From NCBI GenBank assembly GCA_018695135.1, contig JABHOV010000123.1, positions 1-39,471 on the forward strand: 39,471 bases of DNA, in the 5' to 3' direction. How positions within the stretch are numbered: position 1 is the stretch's first letter; each line of letters opens with the position of its first letter. Below are positions 16,460 to 24,689 of the stretch, piece by piece. The stretch comes from Candidatus Melainabacteria bacterium. GTDB taxonomy: Bacteria; Cyanobacteriota; Vampirovibrionia; LMEP-6097. The notes beneath the pieces were generated by a model that saw only the letters and a program-made list of their open reading frames with translations, ran no database searches and was not told the origin of the DNA. A program made the position numbers and the translations under genes.

Positions 16460-17452
16460 ATGAACAGGGAGCCACATTTGTCGTTAAGCTATGATGAGAT
16501 AGAGACTTTGATTACTGTCGTTGAGACAGGCAGCTTTCGGGCAGCCGGGCTCAAATTGCACAAAGCACAATCATCTATCAGTTATTCAATCAAAAAAATA
16601 GAAACTGACCTAAAGGTCAGAATTTTTGATCGTGGTGGACAAAAAGCCTGTCTCTCAGAAGCTGGCAAAGTTGTTTATAATAAATCTCTTGCAATTTACA
16701 AAATCAATCAAGAAATTAGTGCCTTTGGTCAATCTCTTGTTGGTGGAGTTGAAACCAAAATCAATTTGGTAGTTTCTGCTGTAACTCCAACTCCTGTATT
16801 GATGGAGATCTTTAAAGAATTCAACGCTGCATTCCCGCAAACAAGTATAGAACTTATATTCAAAACATTTGGAGAGCCGACCGAGATGCTACTAGCAGGT
16901 GAAGCTGACTTAGTTGTCACTTCGTGCAAAACACACATCAACGAAACTGAAAGATATAAATGGAACACAATTGAATTCTTGCCGGTGACAAGCGCTGATC
17001 ACGAAGCAGCCAACCCTCAACTCGCCGAAGAAGAATTACATAATCTCACTTACTTAGTTGTTGGTGGTAGAGCCACCCTGGCAAAGAAGCTACCAGCTAC
17101 AGTTGTAGAGAATGCCAATGTTTGGAATATTACTGATTTTTTGATCAAAAAAGAACTACTCGTTAATGGTCTGGGTTGGGGTTATATGCCTAGGCAACTA
17201 ATCGCAAGAGAATTAAATGAAGAACTGTTAGTTAAAGTACCAGCCAAAAATATCATGTACAAACAACTAGATTTAGTTCGCAAAGAATCTCCTTATCATG
17301 GCAAAGCCAGTCAGTTTCTTTGGACCCTATTTTTAAAATACTGCAATAATACAAATCCAAAGCCACTAGCAATAGATTTCAAAAAAGCTAAGTACGCATG
17401 GAAAGGACTAAATTCTCAACATATTTTGCAATCAAATCAATTTCCAGGTTAA
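16460..17452 (+). CDS. LysR-family transcriptional regulator
   Basis: Standard two-domain regulator of about 330 residues. The N-terminal winged helix (YDEIETLITVVETGSFRAAG, then AQSSISYSIKKIE and the turn RIFDRGG) recognises DNA. The C-terminal periplasmic-binding-like domain (about 90-300) binds an inducer. OxyR's paired redox cysteines are not present. I chose ATG 16460. The longest frame begins at a TTG at 16445, and a TTG at 16475 is preceded by GGGAG and would give a more typical LysR N-terminus. It is divergent from the peroxiredoxin gene, which is its likeliest target. Its 3' end overlaps ribE by 65 bp on the opposite strand. Confidence 0.92.
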   Translation: MNREPHLSLSYDEIETLITVVETGSFRAAGLKLHKAQSSISYSIKKIETDLKVRIFDRGGQKACLSEAGKVVYNKSLAIYKINQEISAFGQSLVGGVETKINLVVSAVTPTPVLMEIFKEFNAAFPQTSIELIFKTFGEPTEMLLAGEADLVVTSCKTHINETERYKWNTIEFLPVTSADHEAANPQLAEEELHNLTYLVVGGRATLAKKLPATVVENANVWNITDFLIKKELLVNGLGWGYMPRQLIARELNEELLVKVPAKNIMYKQLDLVRKESPYHGKASQFLWTLFLKYCNNTNPKPLAIDFKKAKYAWKGLNSQHILQSNQFPG

Positions 17453-18107
17453 GACCAGAACCCAGTTCAAGTTTAGACAAGTTGGTCATCTCCCATGTTT
17501 TAGGAATTATACAGACCTTGACTTGATTGCCATTAATTGCAGCAACCGTAAGACTAATACCATTGAAACAAATCGATCCCTTGTGGATGACATACTTGGC
17601 AGACTCAGCTGGTATTTCAATCACAAGTTCATAACTACCATCAATTGATTCAATACTAATTAAACGCGCAACAGCATCAACATGACCTTGAACTATATGA
17701 CCGCCAAGCCTATCACTTGCACGCAAGCATCTTTCAAGATTGACTTGAGTGCCTTCTTTATAGTCATTAAAATTGGTGAGCTTCAAGGTCTCATCGATAG
17801 CCGTTACCCAAAAAGAGCCTGTCTGCAAAGCCCCACCTGCTTCGTTACACTCCTCAAGTGACGCCATTATTGACGGCTCAGTCAACTCAGCCATCACTTT
17901 CGTCGCAAGCCTCGCATCTGGAAACTTTTCAGATGGGCTCTTCCAGTCAATCTTGGTAACAGTTTGGCAAACCCCATCTATCGCGATACTGTCCCCCAGT
18001 TTCATATCTTCAAGCACTAGCTTAGCTGCAACTTCAATATTCAAGTTGCTCCCTTCTCTTTCGAGTTTGGTTATAATGCCTTGTTCTTCTATTAATCCAG
18101 TGAACAT
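17388..18107 (-). CDS. ribE: Riboflavin synthase, alpha subunit, with internal insertion
   Basis: Dismutates two 6,7-dimethyl-8-ribityllumazine molecules to riboflavin. The duplicated lumazine-binding fold is clear: MFTGLIEEQG and DGVCQTVT in the first half, then ASDRLGGHIVQGHVDAVARL, FNGISLTV and CIIPKTWEMTNL in the second. At 239 residues it is longer than the usual 200-215. The extra stretch lies at about 55-97, between GVCQTVT and TLKLTN, and its DNA resembles degenerate arms of the palindromic repeat found in the decarboxylase gene. The start is well fixed by MFTG. TAGAAT lies 7 nt upstream with no Shine-Dalgarno sequence. It is convergent and overlapping with the LysR gene. Confidence 0.93.
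   Translation of the reverse strand: MFTGLIEEQGIITKLEREGSNLNIEVAAKLVLEDMKLGDSIAIDGVCQTVTKIDWKSPSEKFPDARLATKVMAELTEPSIMASLEECNEAGGALQTGSFWVTAIDETLKLTNFNDYKEGTQVNLERCLRASDRLGGHIVQGHVDAVARLISIESIDGSYELVIEIPAESAKYVIHKGSICFNGISLTVAAINGNQVKVCIIPKTWEMTNLSKLELGSGLNLEIDLIAKYVENLVLSMRT
17838..17925 (-). repeat. Candidate degenerate palindromic-repeat insertion in ribE
   Basis: Two pieces of the insert, read on the minus strand, resemble the arm at 3291: one containing GCTTGCGACGAA (about 17900-17915) and one containing GAGGAG...ACGAAGCA (about 17840-17862). They encode ARLATK and LEECNEAG against EELATKQS in the decarboxylase. Similarity was judged by eye only. Confidence 0.35.
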
Positions 18108-18176
18108 GTAAGTGATTCTAGCAGATAATTAGTATTACTTGAAATAGAAGCCTTCGATCTGCTAATATCTAGAATC
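18108..18176. promoter_or_regulatory. Mirror-image divergent promoter region of ribE and the 18177 gene
   Basis: Minus-strand TAGAAT (18115-18120) lies 7 nt before the ribE ATG. Plus-strand TAATAT (18163-18168) lies 8 nt before the ATG at 18177. GATTCTAG (18114-18121) and CTAGAATC (18169-18176) are exact complements, so the two promoter ends mirror each other. Confidence 0.5.
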
Positions 18177-18596
18177 ATGCCAGTTGAATTTGATAAACTA
18201 TCTCCTTCCGGACAAGAGGCGCGGAAGCTAGCTGTTCGAACATCAGCAATTGCTTCATATGGAGCGGGCACAAATATCCATCATCTCGGAGAAGCCATCA
18301 AAACTTTACATCAAGTTTCTAATAGTGCAAACACTTTAACAAATACAGAATTAGAGCATGACGCTCAAACTGAAATTAATAATGCCAAAACTACCATCGA
18401 ACATACTATAAGTAATTTAGATAGCTTAGTACCAGGTAATCAAACATATCAAAATCTATTAAGCACTCAAGATGATTCAACGGGCTTAGCAACAAAAATC
18501 AATCAGTCCTTTAAACTCCTCACTTCATTACTTCATAAATTACATGAAACCTCTCAAAGAAACCTAAGACAATTAGTTCAAACTAAAACTAAATAA
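18177..18596 (+). CDS. Small helical hypothetical protein
   Basis: 139 residues, cysteine-free, mostly polar and probably all-helical (Leu/Ile heptads at about 40-75 and 105-130). No signal peptide or known motif. A -10-like TAATAT 8 nt before the ATG and uninterrupted coding composition support it as real. It ends by overlapping the cyclophilin stop codon by 8 bp. In composition it resembles the helical parts of the 7.0-11.7 kb operon proteins, but I cannot align them. Confidence 0.6.
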   Translation: MPVEFDKLSPSGQEARKLAVRTSAIASYGAGTNIHHLGEAIKTLHQVSNSANTLTNTELEHDAQTEINNAKTTIEHTISNLDSLVPGNQTYQNLLSTQDDSTGLATKINQSFKLLTSLLHKLHETSQRNLRQLVQTKTK

Positions 18597-19239
18597 CTTT
18601 AGCAGTCTTAATATGAACTGGATTAGCAGTTCCATCAGAACCTGGTGAAGGAGGAACGTTCTCTTTCATAATTGTGTTAACAACATCCATTCCACTAACT
18701 ACTTGTCCAAATACAGCATATCCATAAGGATCAACTCCACTTGGATTTAAAGAAGGCTGCGGCGCAAGGTCAATAAAGAACTGAGAGCTTGCAGAATTAG
18801 GATCTGAAGTTCTTGCCATAGCTACTATGCCGGCTTTATTGTGTGGATGCTTACCGGTCCATTCATGTTTAATATATCTTGTCTTCTTAGTTTCTGGATC
18901 AACGAAGTTACCAGTACCGTTGCCAAGAGGGCAACCGCCCTGGATCATAAAACCAGAAATCAATCTATGGAAAGCCAAACCATTATAGAACTTACGCTCT
19001 ACTAGATCTTTGAAGTTACCAGCAGTAATCGGTGCATCATCCATAAACAATTCTATTTGGATTTCGCCTTTGTCTGTTTCTAGTGAAACAACTGGGTTTG
19101 CTTTTGTTTGCTCTTTCTCTACTTGCTCTATTAATTCTGATGTCATAATTTTCTTTTCCTTCTTTATTCCTTCTGCGATGCTGTAACCTGCAAAACCAAG
19201 CATAATTACAAGCGCTAAAATCCATGTTTTCAATTTCAT
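18589..19239 (-). CDS. Cyclophilin-type peptidyl-prolyl cis-trans isomerase, exported
   Basis: Catalyses proline isomerisation, probably in the periplasm or on the membrane. The N-terminus has a lysine-led hydrophobic segment (MKLKTWILALVIMLGFAGYS, 1-20) that is a signal peptide or anchor. The cyclophilin domain (about 48-216) contains FHRLISGFMIQGG, with the catalytic arginine, and SQFFIDLAPQP. A family-typical glycine-rich loop (GTGNFVDPE) is present. ATG 19239 is chosen over a TTG two codons upstream because TATAAT ends 6 nt before it. It lies 21 bp downstream of rplS on the same strand but has this internal promoter. Confidence 0.92.
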   Translation of the reverse strand: MKLKTWILALVIMLGFAGYSIAEGIKKEKKIMTSELIEQVEKEQTKANPVVSLETDKGEIQIELFMDDAPITAGNFKDLVERKFYNGLAFHRLISGFMIQGGCPLGNGTGNFVDPETKKTRYIKHEWTGKHPHNKAGIVAMARTSDPNSASSQFFIDLAPQPSLNPSGVDPYGYAVFGQVVSGMDVVNTIMKENVPPSPGSDGTANPVHIKTAKVI

Positions 19240-19245
19240 AATCAA

Positions 19246-19251
19246 ATTATA
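19246..19251 (-). promoter_or_regulatory. -10 element of the cyclophilin gene
   Basis: Minus-strand TATAAT lies exactly 6 nt before ATG 19239, squeezed between the rplS stop and the start codon. Confidence 0.5.
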
Positions 19252-19260
19252 ACGCCTAAT

Positions 19261-19734
19261 CTACGAAGCAGGTGTCGCAGCTTCTTCTACCGCAGTTTTG
19301 GCAGCAGCTTCTTTCTTAGCTTTAGGCTTAGACTCTTTGCTTTCTTGGTCAATAAGTTTTTGTTTAAACTCTTTTGCGATACGAGCTGAATCTTCACGCA
19401 ATCTAGTTTTCTTAGTACCAATACGATCACGCATGTAATACAGCTTGGCTCTTCTAGCTTTACCTTTACGGAGTACTTTCAGTTCAACCACTTTTGGTGA
19501 GTGCACCATGAAAGTACGTTCGATTGCAATTCCTTGAAAAGTTCTTCTAACAGTAAATGATTTATTAATACCACCGCCCTTGATAGCGATAACCATTCCT
19601 TCAAAATTCTGAGTACGTTCTTTAGTACCCTCACGAATCAATACCTTGACACAAACATTGTCACCAACTTGAAAATCAGTAAAATCTGTTTTCAACTGGC
19701 TGGCTTCTATTTTTCTTAGGGTTTCTTGGCTCAT
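19261..19734 (-). CDS. rplS: 50S ribosomal protein L19
   Basis: Ribosomal protein at the 30S-50S interface. The 157 residues include the conserved core FQVGDNVCVKVLIREGTKERTQ, FEGMVIAIKGGG, SFTVRR and the basic KARRAKLYYMRDRIGTKKTRLRED. The C-terminal 40 residues are a Lys/Ala/Glu-rich extension beyond the usual 115-120 residue length. The start MSQETLRKIE matches the family. trmD and rimM, frequent neighbours elsewhere, are absent here. Confidence 0.96.
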   Translation of the reverse strand: MSQETLRKIEASQLKTDFTDFQVGDNVCVKVLIREGTKERTQNFEGMVIAIKGGGINKSFTVRRTFQGIAIERTFMVHSPKVVELKVLRKGKARRAKLYYMRDRIGTKKTRLREDSARIAKEFKQKLIDQESKESKPKAKKEAAAKTAVEEAATPAS

Positions 19735-19792
19735 ACAGCTGACAATCTTAGCAAATCTGGGGCTCGCTGCGCCTTGTAATACTTAAAAAACC

Positions 19793-20773
19793 CTAAGAAT
19801 ACAGCTCAGACAAGAGCTTTGGATCGATATTTCCACCTGAAATAATCAAGCCAGCCTTGGAAATACCAGCCAATGGCACTTTTCCCTTCATTAAAGCGGC
19901 TACAACCAGGGCAGAACTAGGTTCTATGATGATTTTCATCCGTTCAATCACATAACTCAGCGCCTCCAGAATCTCAGCTTCACTGATCAAAATTACACCA
20001 TCCATTTGGTCCTTGAGTATCTCAAAAGGCAGCTTGCCTGGCGTGCACAATGAAACCCCATCAGCAATAGTTTGCGGGGCCGGAATTGACATGCGTTTGC
20101 CAGCCTTGATCGACAAATCCCAATCATTCGCAAGTTCTGGTTCCACTCCATAGACCTTGATCTTGGGATTATAGGCGCGTGCTGCAATCATGCTGCCAGA
20201 TAACAAACCGCCACCACCAAGCGGAGTCATAATCAAATCCAAATCTGGAATCTCATGCATCAATTCAAGAGCTGCTGTTCCTTGCCCTGCAATAATATCA
20301 GGATCATCATAGCCATGAATCAAAGTCACACCTTGCTCTATCAATCTTGCGGCAAGCTCATCTCTATCGTCTTTTTCACGATCAAAAAATTCTAAATTTG
20401 CTCCATAACCAGCAGTCGCTTCTATCTTGCTTGGTGGTGCGTCCTTCGGTAAATAAATTGTGACCGGTACTCCCAGTAACTTGGCAGCTAGTGCAACTCC
20501 CTGGGAATGATTCCCGGAAGAAATCGCAACGATACCTTTCTGCTGGAGTTCTGGATTATTACTAAGTCTCTTAGCGATGCAATTATAAGCACCACGGAAT
20601 TTAAAAGCTCCAACTCGCTGAAAATTCTCGCACTTGAGGTAGACCTGAACTCCACAAAGCTCTGAGAGATTACGCGAAGTCATCACCGGTGTCTTATTAG
20701 CAACACCTTTGAGTCTATTGACTGCCGCAACAATATCGTCGAAATCAACTATCGTCTTATCTTCTACCACCAC
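19793..20773 (-). CDS. ilvA: Threonine dehydratase (catabolic-type, no ACT domain)
   Basis: PLP-dependent deaminase converting threonine to 2-oxobutyrate (serine deamination or racemisation is also possible in this family). The 326 residues carry the Schiff-base lysine in GAFKFRGAYN, SSGNHSQGVALAA, the phosphate loop PLGGGGLLSG and the C-terminal IISGGNIDPK. The protein stops before any ACT regulatory domain, so it should not be feedback-inhibited by isoleucine as long-form IlvA is. The start is a GTG followed by a second GTG, with TATAAT exactly 6 nt upstream. The next gene upstream is aspS, separated by a palindrome. Confidence 0.9.
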   Translation of the reverse strand: MVVEDKTIVDFDDIVAAVNRLKGVANKTPVMTSRNLSELCGVQVYLKCENFQRVGAFKFRGAYNCIAKRLSNNPELQQKGIVAISSGNHSQGVALAAKLLGVPVTIYLPKDAPPSKIEATAGYGANLEFFDREKDDRDELAARLIEQGVTLIHGYDDPDIIAGQGTAALELMHEIPDLDLIMTPLGGGGLLSGSMIAARAYNPKIKVYGVEPELANDWDLSIKAGKRMSIPAPQTIADGVSLCTPGKLPFEILKDQMDGVILISEAEILEALSYVIERMKIIIEPSSALVVAALMKGKVPLAGISKAGLIISGGNIDPKLLSELYS

Positions 20774-20779
20774 TAGATA

Positions 20780-20785
20780 ATTATA
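20780..20785 (-). promoter_or_regulatory. -10 element of the threonine dehydratase gene
   Basis: Minus-strand TATAAT lies 6 nt before GTG 20773, with no Shine-Dalgarno sequence. Confidence 0.5.
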
Positions 20786-20803
20786 TCATAGGTCAACACA
20801 AAT

Positions 20804-20849
20804 CGTTACGCTATCAACACCGGGTGATAACGCCGTAACGCTTTGTCAT
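20804..20849. repeat. Imperfect palindrome, aspS-flanking copy 1
   Basis: CGTTACG (20804-20810) and CGTAACG (20834-20840) end an imperfect hairpin. Its right half plus flank (20823-20852) matches 22768-22797 at 27 of 30 positions. It lies 14-60 bp beyond the aspS stop. Confidence 0.7.
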
Positions 20850-20862
20850 TACAAGTCACGAA

Positions 20863-22689
20863 CTAATCAGGATCAACTAATTTAAGGTGTAACTCATCAA
20901 GCTGCTCTTGATCTGTAGCTGATGGCGCAGAAGACAGCGGACAAAAGGCACTTTGATTCTTTGGAAAAGCAATTACATCACGAATAGTATCAGAGCCTGT
21001 CAAGAGCATCACAAAACGATCCAGTCCAAGTGCAATCCCACCGTGAGGCGGCGCGCCAAGTTCAAGGGCTTCTAATAAAAATCCAAATCTTTCTTGAGCA
21101 AGCTCTTCATTAATTCCAAGTGCTTTAAAGATACGTTTCTGTACATCCATTTTGTGTACTCTGATAGAACCGCCACCAAGTTCAACACCATTAAAAATAA
21201 TGTCGTAAGCATTAGTTCTAACGCTCCCTGGATCAGTTTCTAATTTATCAAGATCTTCTTCAACAGGCATTGTAAATGGATGATGATTAGCTTTGAAGCG
21301 TTTTGATTTGTCGTCCCATTCAAACATCGGAAAATCTACAACCCAAACTAATTTAATATGGCGCGTATCAAGCATGTCCTCATTTTTAGCAATTTGCAAA
21401 CGCAACTTGCCCAGTACATGCTGTACTAGCTTGGCTTTATCAGCAACAAACAGTAGTACGTCACCAGCTCCTGCATTGCAAAGCTCGGTGATTTTCTCAA
21501 TCTCTTCAGGCTTGAAGAATTTGGCAATTGGAGAAGCGATCTCGTAGCCGTCCTCAGTAGGCTTGTAAGTAATCCAAGCAAGCCCCTTAGCCCCGTACTC
21601 TGAACTCATGGCAAGGTCACGCAAGTCATCAATATCCTTACGACTAAGTTTCGCTCCGCCTTTGTAGTTGATCGCATTAACGATACCACCGTCTTGGGCA
21701 ACAGAAGCAAATGCTTTAAATTCTGAACCAGCCATAACTTCACTTAAGTCAACTAGCTCCATATCAAAACGGAGATCAGGCTTATCAGAACCAAAGCGAC
21801 TCATCGCATCAGCGTGAGTAATACGTTCAAACGGTGTCTCTACTTCTATATCCATCGTTTCAAAAGCAACTTTGATCAGTCCTTCAGTAGCAGACATGAT
21901 TTCTTCTTGACTAACAAAACTCATCTCTAAGTCAATTTGAGTAAACTCAGGTTGTCTATCAGAACGAAGGTCTTCATCACGAAAACATCTAGCTACTTGA
22001 TAGTACTTGTCAAAACCACTCATCATCAGAAGTTGCTTATAGAGTTGCGGTGACTGCGGCAAGGCATAAAAATTGTTTGGATGTACTCTACTTGGAACCA
22101 AGTAGTCTCTTGCACCCTCCGGTGTTGATTTAGAAAGTATCGGTGTTTCAATATCCAAGAAGTATTCGTTGTGGAGATAGTTTCTCATCGCATGAACAAT
22201 CTTGTGTCTATTAATGATGTTCGCGCGTTTCTTTTCATTACGCAGCTCGAGGTAACGATATCTAAGTCTCAGATCTTCATTAACTTCTTCTGCTAAATCA
22301 ATCTGAAAAGGTAGTACCTTACAAGTGTTGAGAATCTCAACTTCAGTTGGATAAATTTCAACAGCGCCAGATTTAATAGAAGTGTTTTCAGAACCCTCAG
22401 GACGAATACTCACTGGTCCTTTACAAGAAATCACATATTCCGTTTTTACTTTCTCAAAAATCTTGTGCGCTTCTGGGTTTTTAGAGGGATCAGCGACAAC
22501 TTGAATTGTGCCCTTGTGGTCTCTAAGATCAATAAAGATGATTCCGCCAAGATCTCTAGCTGTTTCAACCCAACCTGAAACAATTGCTTCCTGTCCGGCA
22601 CTAGCTTCAGTCAATGAAGCTGAGCTATGTGTTCTTTTTAAACTGGTGGAGCTTTGCTCTTTCATTTTTTCTTTTGTTGCTATTTTCAC
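20863..22689 (-). CDS. aspS: Aspartyl-tRNA synthetase
   Basis: Class II synthetase charging tRNA-Asp (and possibly tRNA-Asn; discrimination cannot be read here). The 608 residues show the N-terminal OB-fold (VSGWVETARDLGGIIFIDLRDHKG), motif 2 (YQVARCFRDEDLRSDRQPEF), the bacterial GAD insertion (about 300-400) and motif 3 (GIALGLDRFVMLLTGS). The GTG start at 22689 has TAGAAT 8 nt upstream. The first 25 residues are Ser/Thr/Lys-rich and poorly conserved, so the Met at residue 9 could also be the start. Palindromes flank the gene on both sides. Confidence 0.96.
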   Translation of the reverse strand: MKIATKEKMKEQSSTSLKRTHSSASLTEASAGQEAIVSGWVETARDLGGIIFIDLRDHKGTIQVVADPSKNPEAHKIFEKVKTEYVISCKGPVSIRPEGSENTSIKSGAVEIYPTEVEILNTCKVLPFQIDLAEEVNEDLRLRYRYLELRNEKKRANIINRHKIVHAMRNYLHNEYFLDIETPILSKSTPEGARDYLVPSRVHPNNFYALPQSPQLYKQLLMMSGFDKYYQVARCFRDEDLRSDRQPEFTQIDLEMSFVSQEEIMSATEGLIKVAFETMDIEVETPFERITHADAMSRFGSDKPDLRFDMELVDLSEVMAGSEFKAFASVAQDGGIVNAINYKGGAKLSRKDIDDLRDLAMSSEYGAKGLAWITYKPTEDGYEIASPIAKFFKPEEIEKITELCNAGAGDVLLFVADKAKLVQHVLGKLRLQIAKNEDMLDTRHIKLVWVVDFPMFEWDDKSKRFKANHHPFTMPVEEDLDKLETDPGSVRTNAYDIIFNGVELGGGSIRVHKMDVQKRIFKALGINEELAQERFGFLLEALELGAPPHGGIALGLDRFVMLLTGSDTIRDVIAFPKNQSAFCPLSSAPSATDQEQLDELHLKLVDPD

Positions 22690-22697
22690 AGCTTACT

Positions 22698-22703
22698 ATT
22701 CTA
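22698..22703 (-). promoter_or_regulatory. -10 element of aspS
   Basis: Minus-strand TAGAAT lies 8 nt before GTG 22689. Confidence 0.45.
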
Positions 22704-22736
22704 CTATGCCACGATTATTAATTTTAGAAAGATATT

Positions 22737-22797
22737 GTAAATACAAAGCGTTACGGTGTTATCACCCGGTGATAACACCGTAACGCTTTGTATTTAC
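22737..22797. repeat. Perfect 61-bp palindrome, aspS-flanking copy 2
   Basis: Arms of 30 bp (22737-22766 and 22768-22797) are exact reverse complements around a single central C. It abuts the hom stop codon (22798-22800). No T-run follows on the hom strand, so it is not a classical terminator. Confidence 0.9.
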
Positions 22798-24066
22798 CTA
22801 TAGAACTCGTATCACACTCTCAACAGCCTTAATAGAGTCCATAGCTTCAAGATCTTTAACAATAGCCCGTAGCTCTTTCTCTTGAATTGGATCAATAATA
22901 AAATCTGCATGTGCTTCTGAGCCATGCACATCATATTGATCAATAAATTTGACATTGGCATTATGTCTAAACAGAGCCTCACCAAGATCACGCAAAACAC
23001 CAAGCTTGTCGTGCATCGAAATTCTTATATAAAAAGAATTCTCAACTTCATCAATATTTTTTAATTCTGCTGCTTCCGTAAAATTGGAGATTTGCAAGGG
23101 ATTAGGTTCTGAAGACTCCTTTGAAATCAAAATCATAATATCACCAGCAACAGAACTTGCTGTCGGCAATGAACCAGCGCCCTTACCAATGAGTGTGATC
23201 GTATCTGAAGCATCTCCCTTGACCAAAATTGCATTGTTTTCCATACCAACACTTGCAAGTGGATTATCAAGTGGTACAAAAACCGGATGCACCCTTGCGT
23301 CTAATTTATCTTCGTTATTAAAAATCATTCCCAAGAGTTTAATTTCATAGCCACGTTTTTGTGCTGAATTAATATCCATCTTGGTGATCTTACTGATACC
23401 TTCTCGATAGACTTTGTTTACATCAACACGCTTGCCAGAAATAATTGAAGCCAAGATCGCAACTTTGTAAGCAGCATCATGCCCGTCAATATCATTAGTA
23501 GGATCAGCCTCTGCAAAACCAAGTTCTTGAGCTGCCATGAGCACTTCAGCAAAAGGCTTGCCTTCTTTTTTCATGACATCAAGAATATAATTAGTAGTCC
23601 CGTTAAGTATTCCTTGCAAGCAAATGATTTTGTTAGCTGCAAGACTTTGTTTCAATGTAGTAATGATTGGAATGCCACCAGCTACTGCTGCTTCATACAT
23701 AATCGTGCGCTTATATTTTTCAGCGGCAGCAAATAAATCATCTCCTTCAAGAGCAAGCAAGTCCTTATTTGCCGTAACAATATCTTTGCCATTTTCAAGT
23801 GCCTTAATTAAGTGCTTCTTGGTCTGATCGACTCCACCCATCAATTCAACAACAATACTGATACTAGAGTCAGTTAGAACATCATCAATATTCCAAGTAA
23901 AAATAGCGAGGTCCAAAGCTAAATCCTTGGCAATTTGCTTGGCACGCTTTTCATTACGTACAAAAATTTTGGCAATTTCAACTTGCTTATGATTATTGAG
24001 TATTTTCACTAAGCCAGAACCAACAGTTCCGCAGCCAAGTAATCCTATTTTGATTTTGGAGGACAT
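22798..24066 (-). CDS. hom: Homoserine dehydrogenase
   Basis: Reduces aspartate semialdehyde to homoserine for threonine and methionine synthesis. The 422 residues contain the NAD(P) loop GLLGCGTVGSG (8-18), VELMGGVDQ, VTANKDLLAL, EAAVAGGIPII, the catalytic region GILNGTTNYIL, EADPTNDIDGHDAAYK and a C-terminal ACT domain (about 345-420, RISMHDKLGVLRDLGEAL) for feedback control. The ATG at 24066 has TATAAT 8 nt upstream. It lies upstream of aspS and threonine dehydratase on the same strand, but palindromes and separate promoters suggest independent transcription. Confidence 0.96.
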   Translation of the reverse strand: MSSKIKIGLLGCGTVGSGLVKILNNHKQVEIAKIFVRNEKRAKQIAKDLALDLAIFTWNIDDVLTDSSISIVVELMGGVDQTKKHLIKALENGKDIVTANKDLLALEGDDLFAAAEKYKRTIMYEAAVAGGIPIITTLKQSLAANKIICLQGILNGTTNYILDVMKKEGKPFAEVLMAAQELGFAEADPTNDIDGHDAAYKVAILASIISGKRVDVNKVYREGISKITKMDINSAQKRGYEIKLLGMIFNNEDKLDARVHPVFVPLDNPLASVGMENNAILVKGDASDTITLIGKGAGSLPTASSVAGDIMILISKESSEPNPLQISNFTEAAELKNIDEVENSFYIRISMHDKLGVLRDLGEALFRHNANVKFIDQYDVHGSEAHADFIIDPIQEKELRAIVKDLEAMDSIKAVESVIRVL

Positions 24067-24074
24067 AGATTCAT

Positions 24075-24080
24075 ATTATA
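24075..24080 (-). promoter_or_regulatory. -10 element of hom
   Basis: Minus-strand TATAAT lies 8 nt before ATG 24066. Confidence 0.5.
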
Positions 24081-24122
24081 ACCACAGCTGCTTTAACCCA
24101 TGCCAAAACAGATATTTTCAAG

Positions 24123-24232
24123 AATGCACTGAAAAATACAAAATCTCAACCCTTATCTGTCACGTGCCTCCGCACGGACAGAACCTTTTTCATGGGGCCG
24201 ACTAGAAAAACTTCGTCTTTCAGCGTGTCCTT
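24123..24232 (+). ncRNA. 110-bp structured repeated element, copy 2 (candidate ncRNA or leader)
   Basis: Second copy of the element at 6811-6920, nearly 90% identical by eye. The first hairpin (CGTGC/GCACG with the CTGTC/GACAG base) keeps its stem while its loop differs (CTCC against GTC). The second hairpin keeps GAAAAACTTCG. It lies about 160 bp upstream of the DUF378 gene in the same orientation. The rest of the gene-free 24067-24392 holds the hom -10 element and the DUF378 leader, with a possible TATAAA at about 24310 but no clear -35. Confidence 0.5.
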
Positions 24233-24392
24233 TGACAAGAAATTGAAAATAAACAAGGTTTTTCAATGGTTTTCACCTAAGCATTTTACGATTAGTTAAC
24301 CTTGATCGGGTATAAATAAACTAACAAGAAAGCATACAATATTTTTTGACCTAGGCGTCGAGAGCTTTTGTACAGCTTAAAGGAGGTGCTAC

Positions 24393-24590
24393 ATGCATTT
24401 AATTAACTTGATCTCATCACTACTCTTAGTAGTAGGAGCATTGAATTGGGGATTAGTAGGAATCCTTGATATCAACATAGTAGAAATGCTATTTGGTAGT
24501 TTCGGAATGGTAGTTGATTTAGTTTACGGACTAATTGGACTTTCATCTATACACTACATCATGCAGGGTAAATTATTTCCTGTTGAATAA
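24393..24590 (+). CDS. DUF378 small membrane protein
   Basis: 65 residues with two predicted transmembrane helices (about 4-24 and 38-56). It carries the DUF378 hallmark VGALNWGLVGILDINIVEML; the family's function is unknown. It has the strongest Shine-Dalgarno sequence in the window (AAAGGAGGT, 5 nt before the ATG), a long leader with the structured repeat element upstream, and its own terminator. It therefore looks like an efficiently translated single-gene unit. Confidence 0.88.
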   Translation: MHLINLISSLLLVVGALNWGLVGILDINIVEMLFGSFGMVVDLVYGLIGLSSIHYIMQGKLFPVE

Positions 24591-24628
24591 TAGACACGAA
24601 GACTCAATCACTCAAAAATAAACAATGG

Positions 24629-24658
24629 AAGCCTCAGCTTAGTCTGGGGCTTTTACTT
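24629..24658 (+). terminator. Intrinsic terminator after DUF378 gene
   Basis: AAGCCTCAG (24629-24637) pairs with CTGGGGCTT (24644-24652, one G-T pair) around a 6-nt loop. TTTTACTTT follows. Confidence 0.8.
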
Positions 24659-24689
24659 TGTATGGGCATACTACAAAGCTTTTATGATG

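Noticed and set aside
16303-16494. Short plus-strand frame upstream of the LysR gene
   Set aside because: It runs through a 40-bp palindromic repeat and overlaps the LysR start, with no start signal. Treated as spacer.
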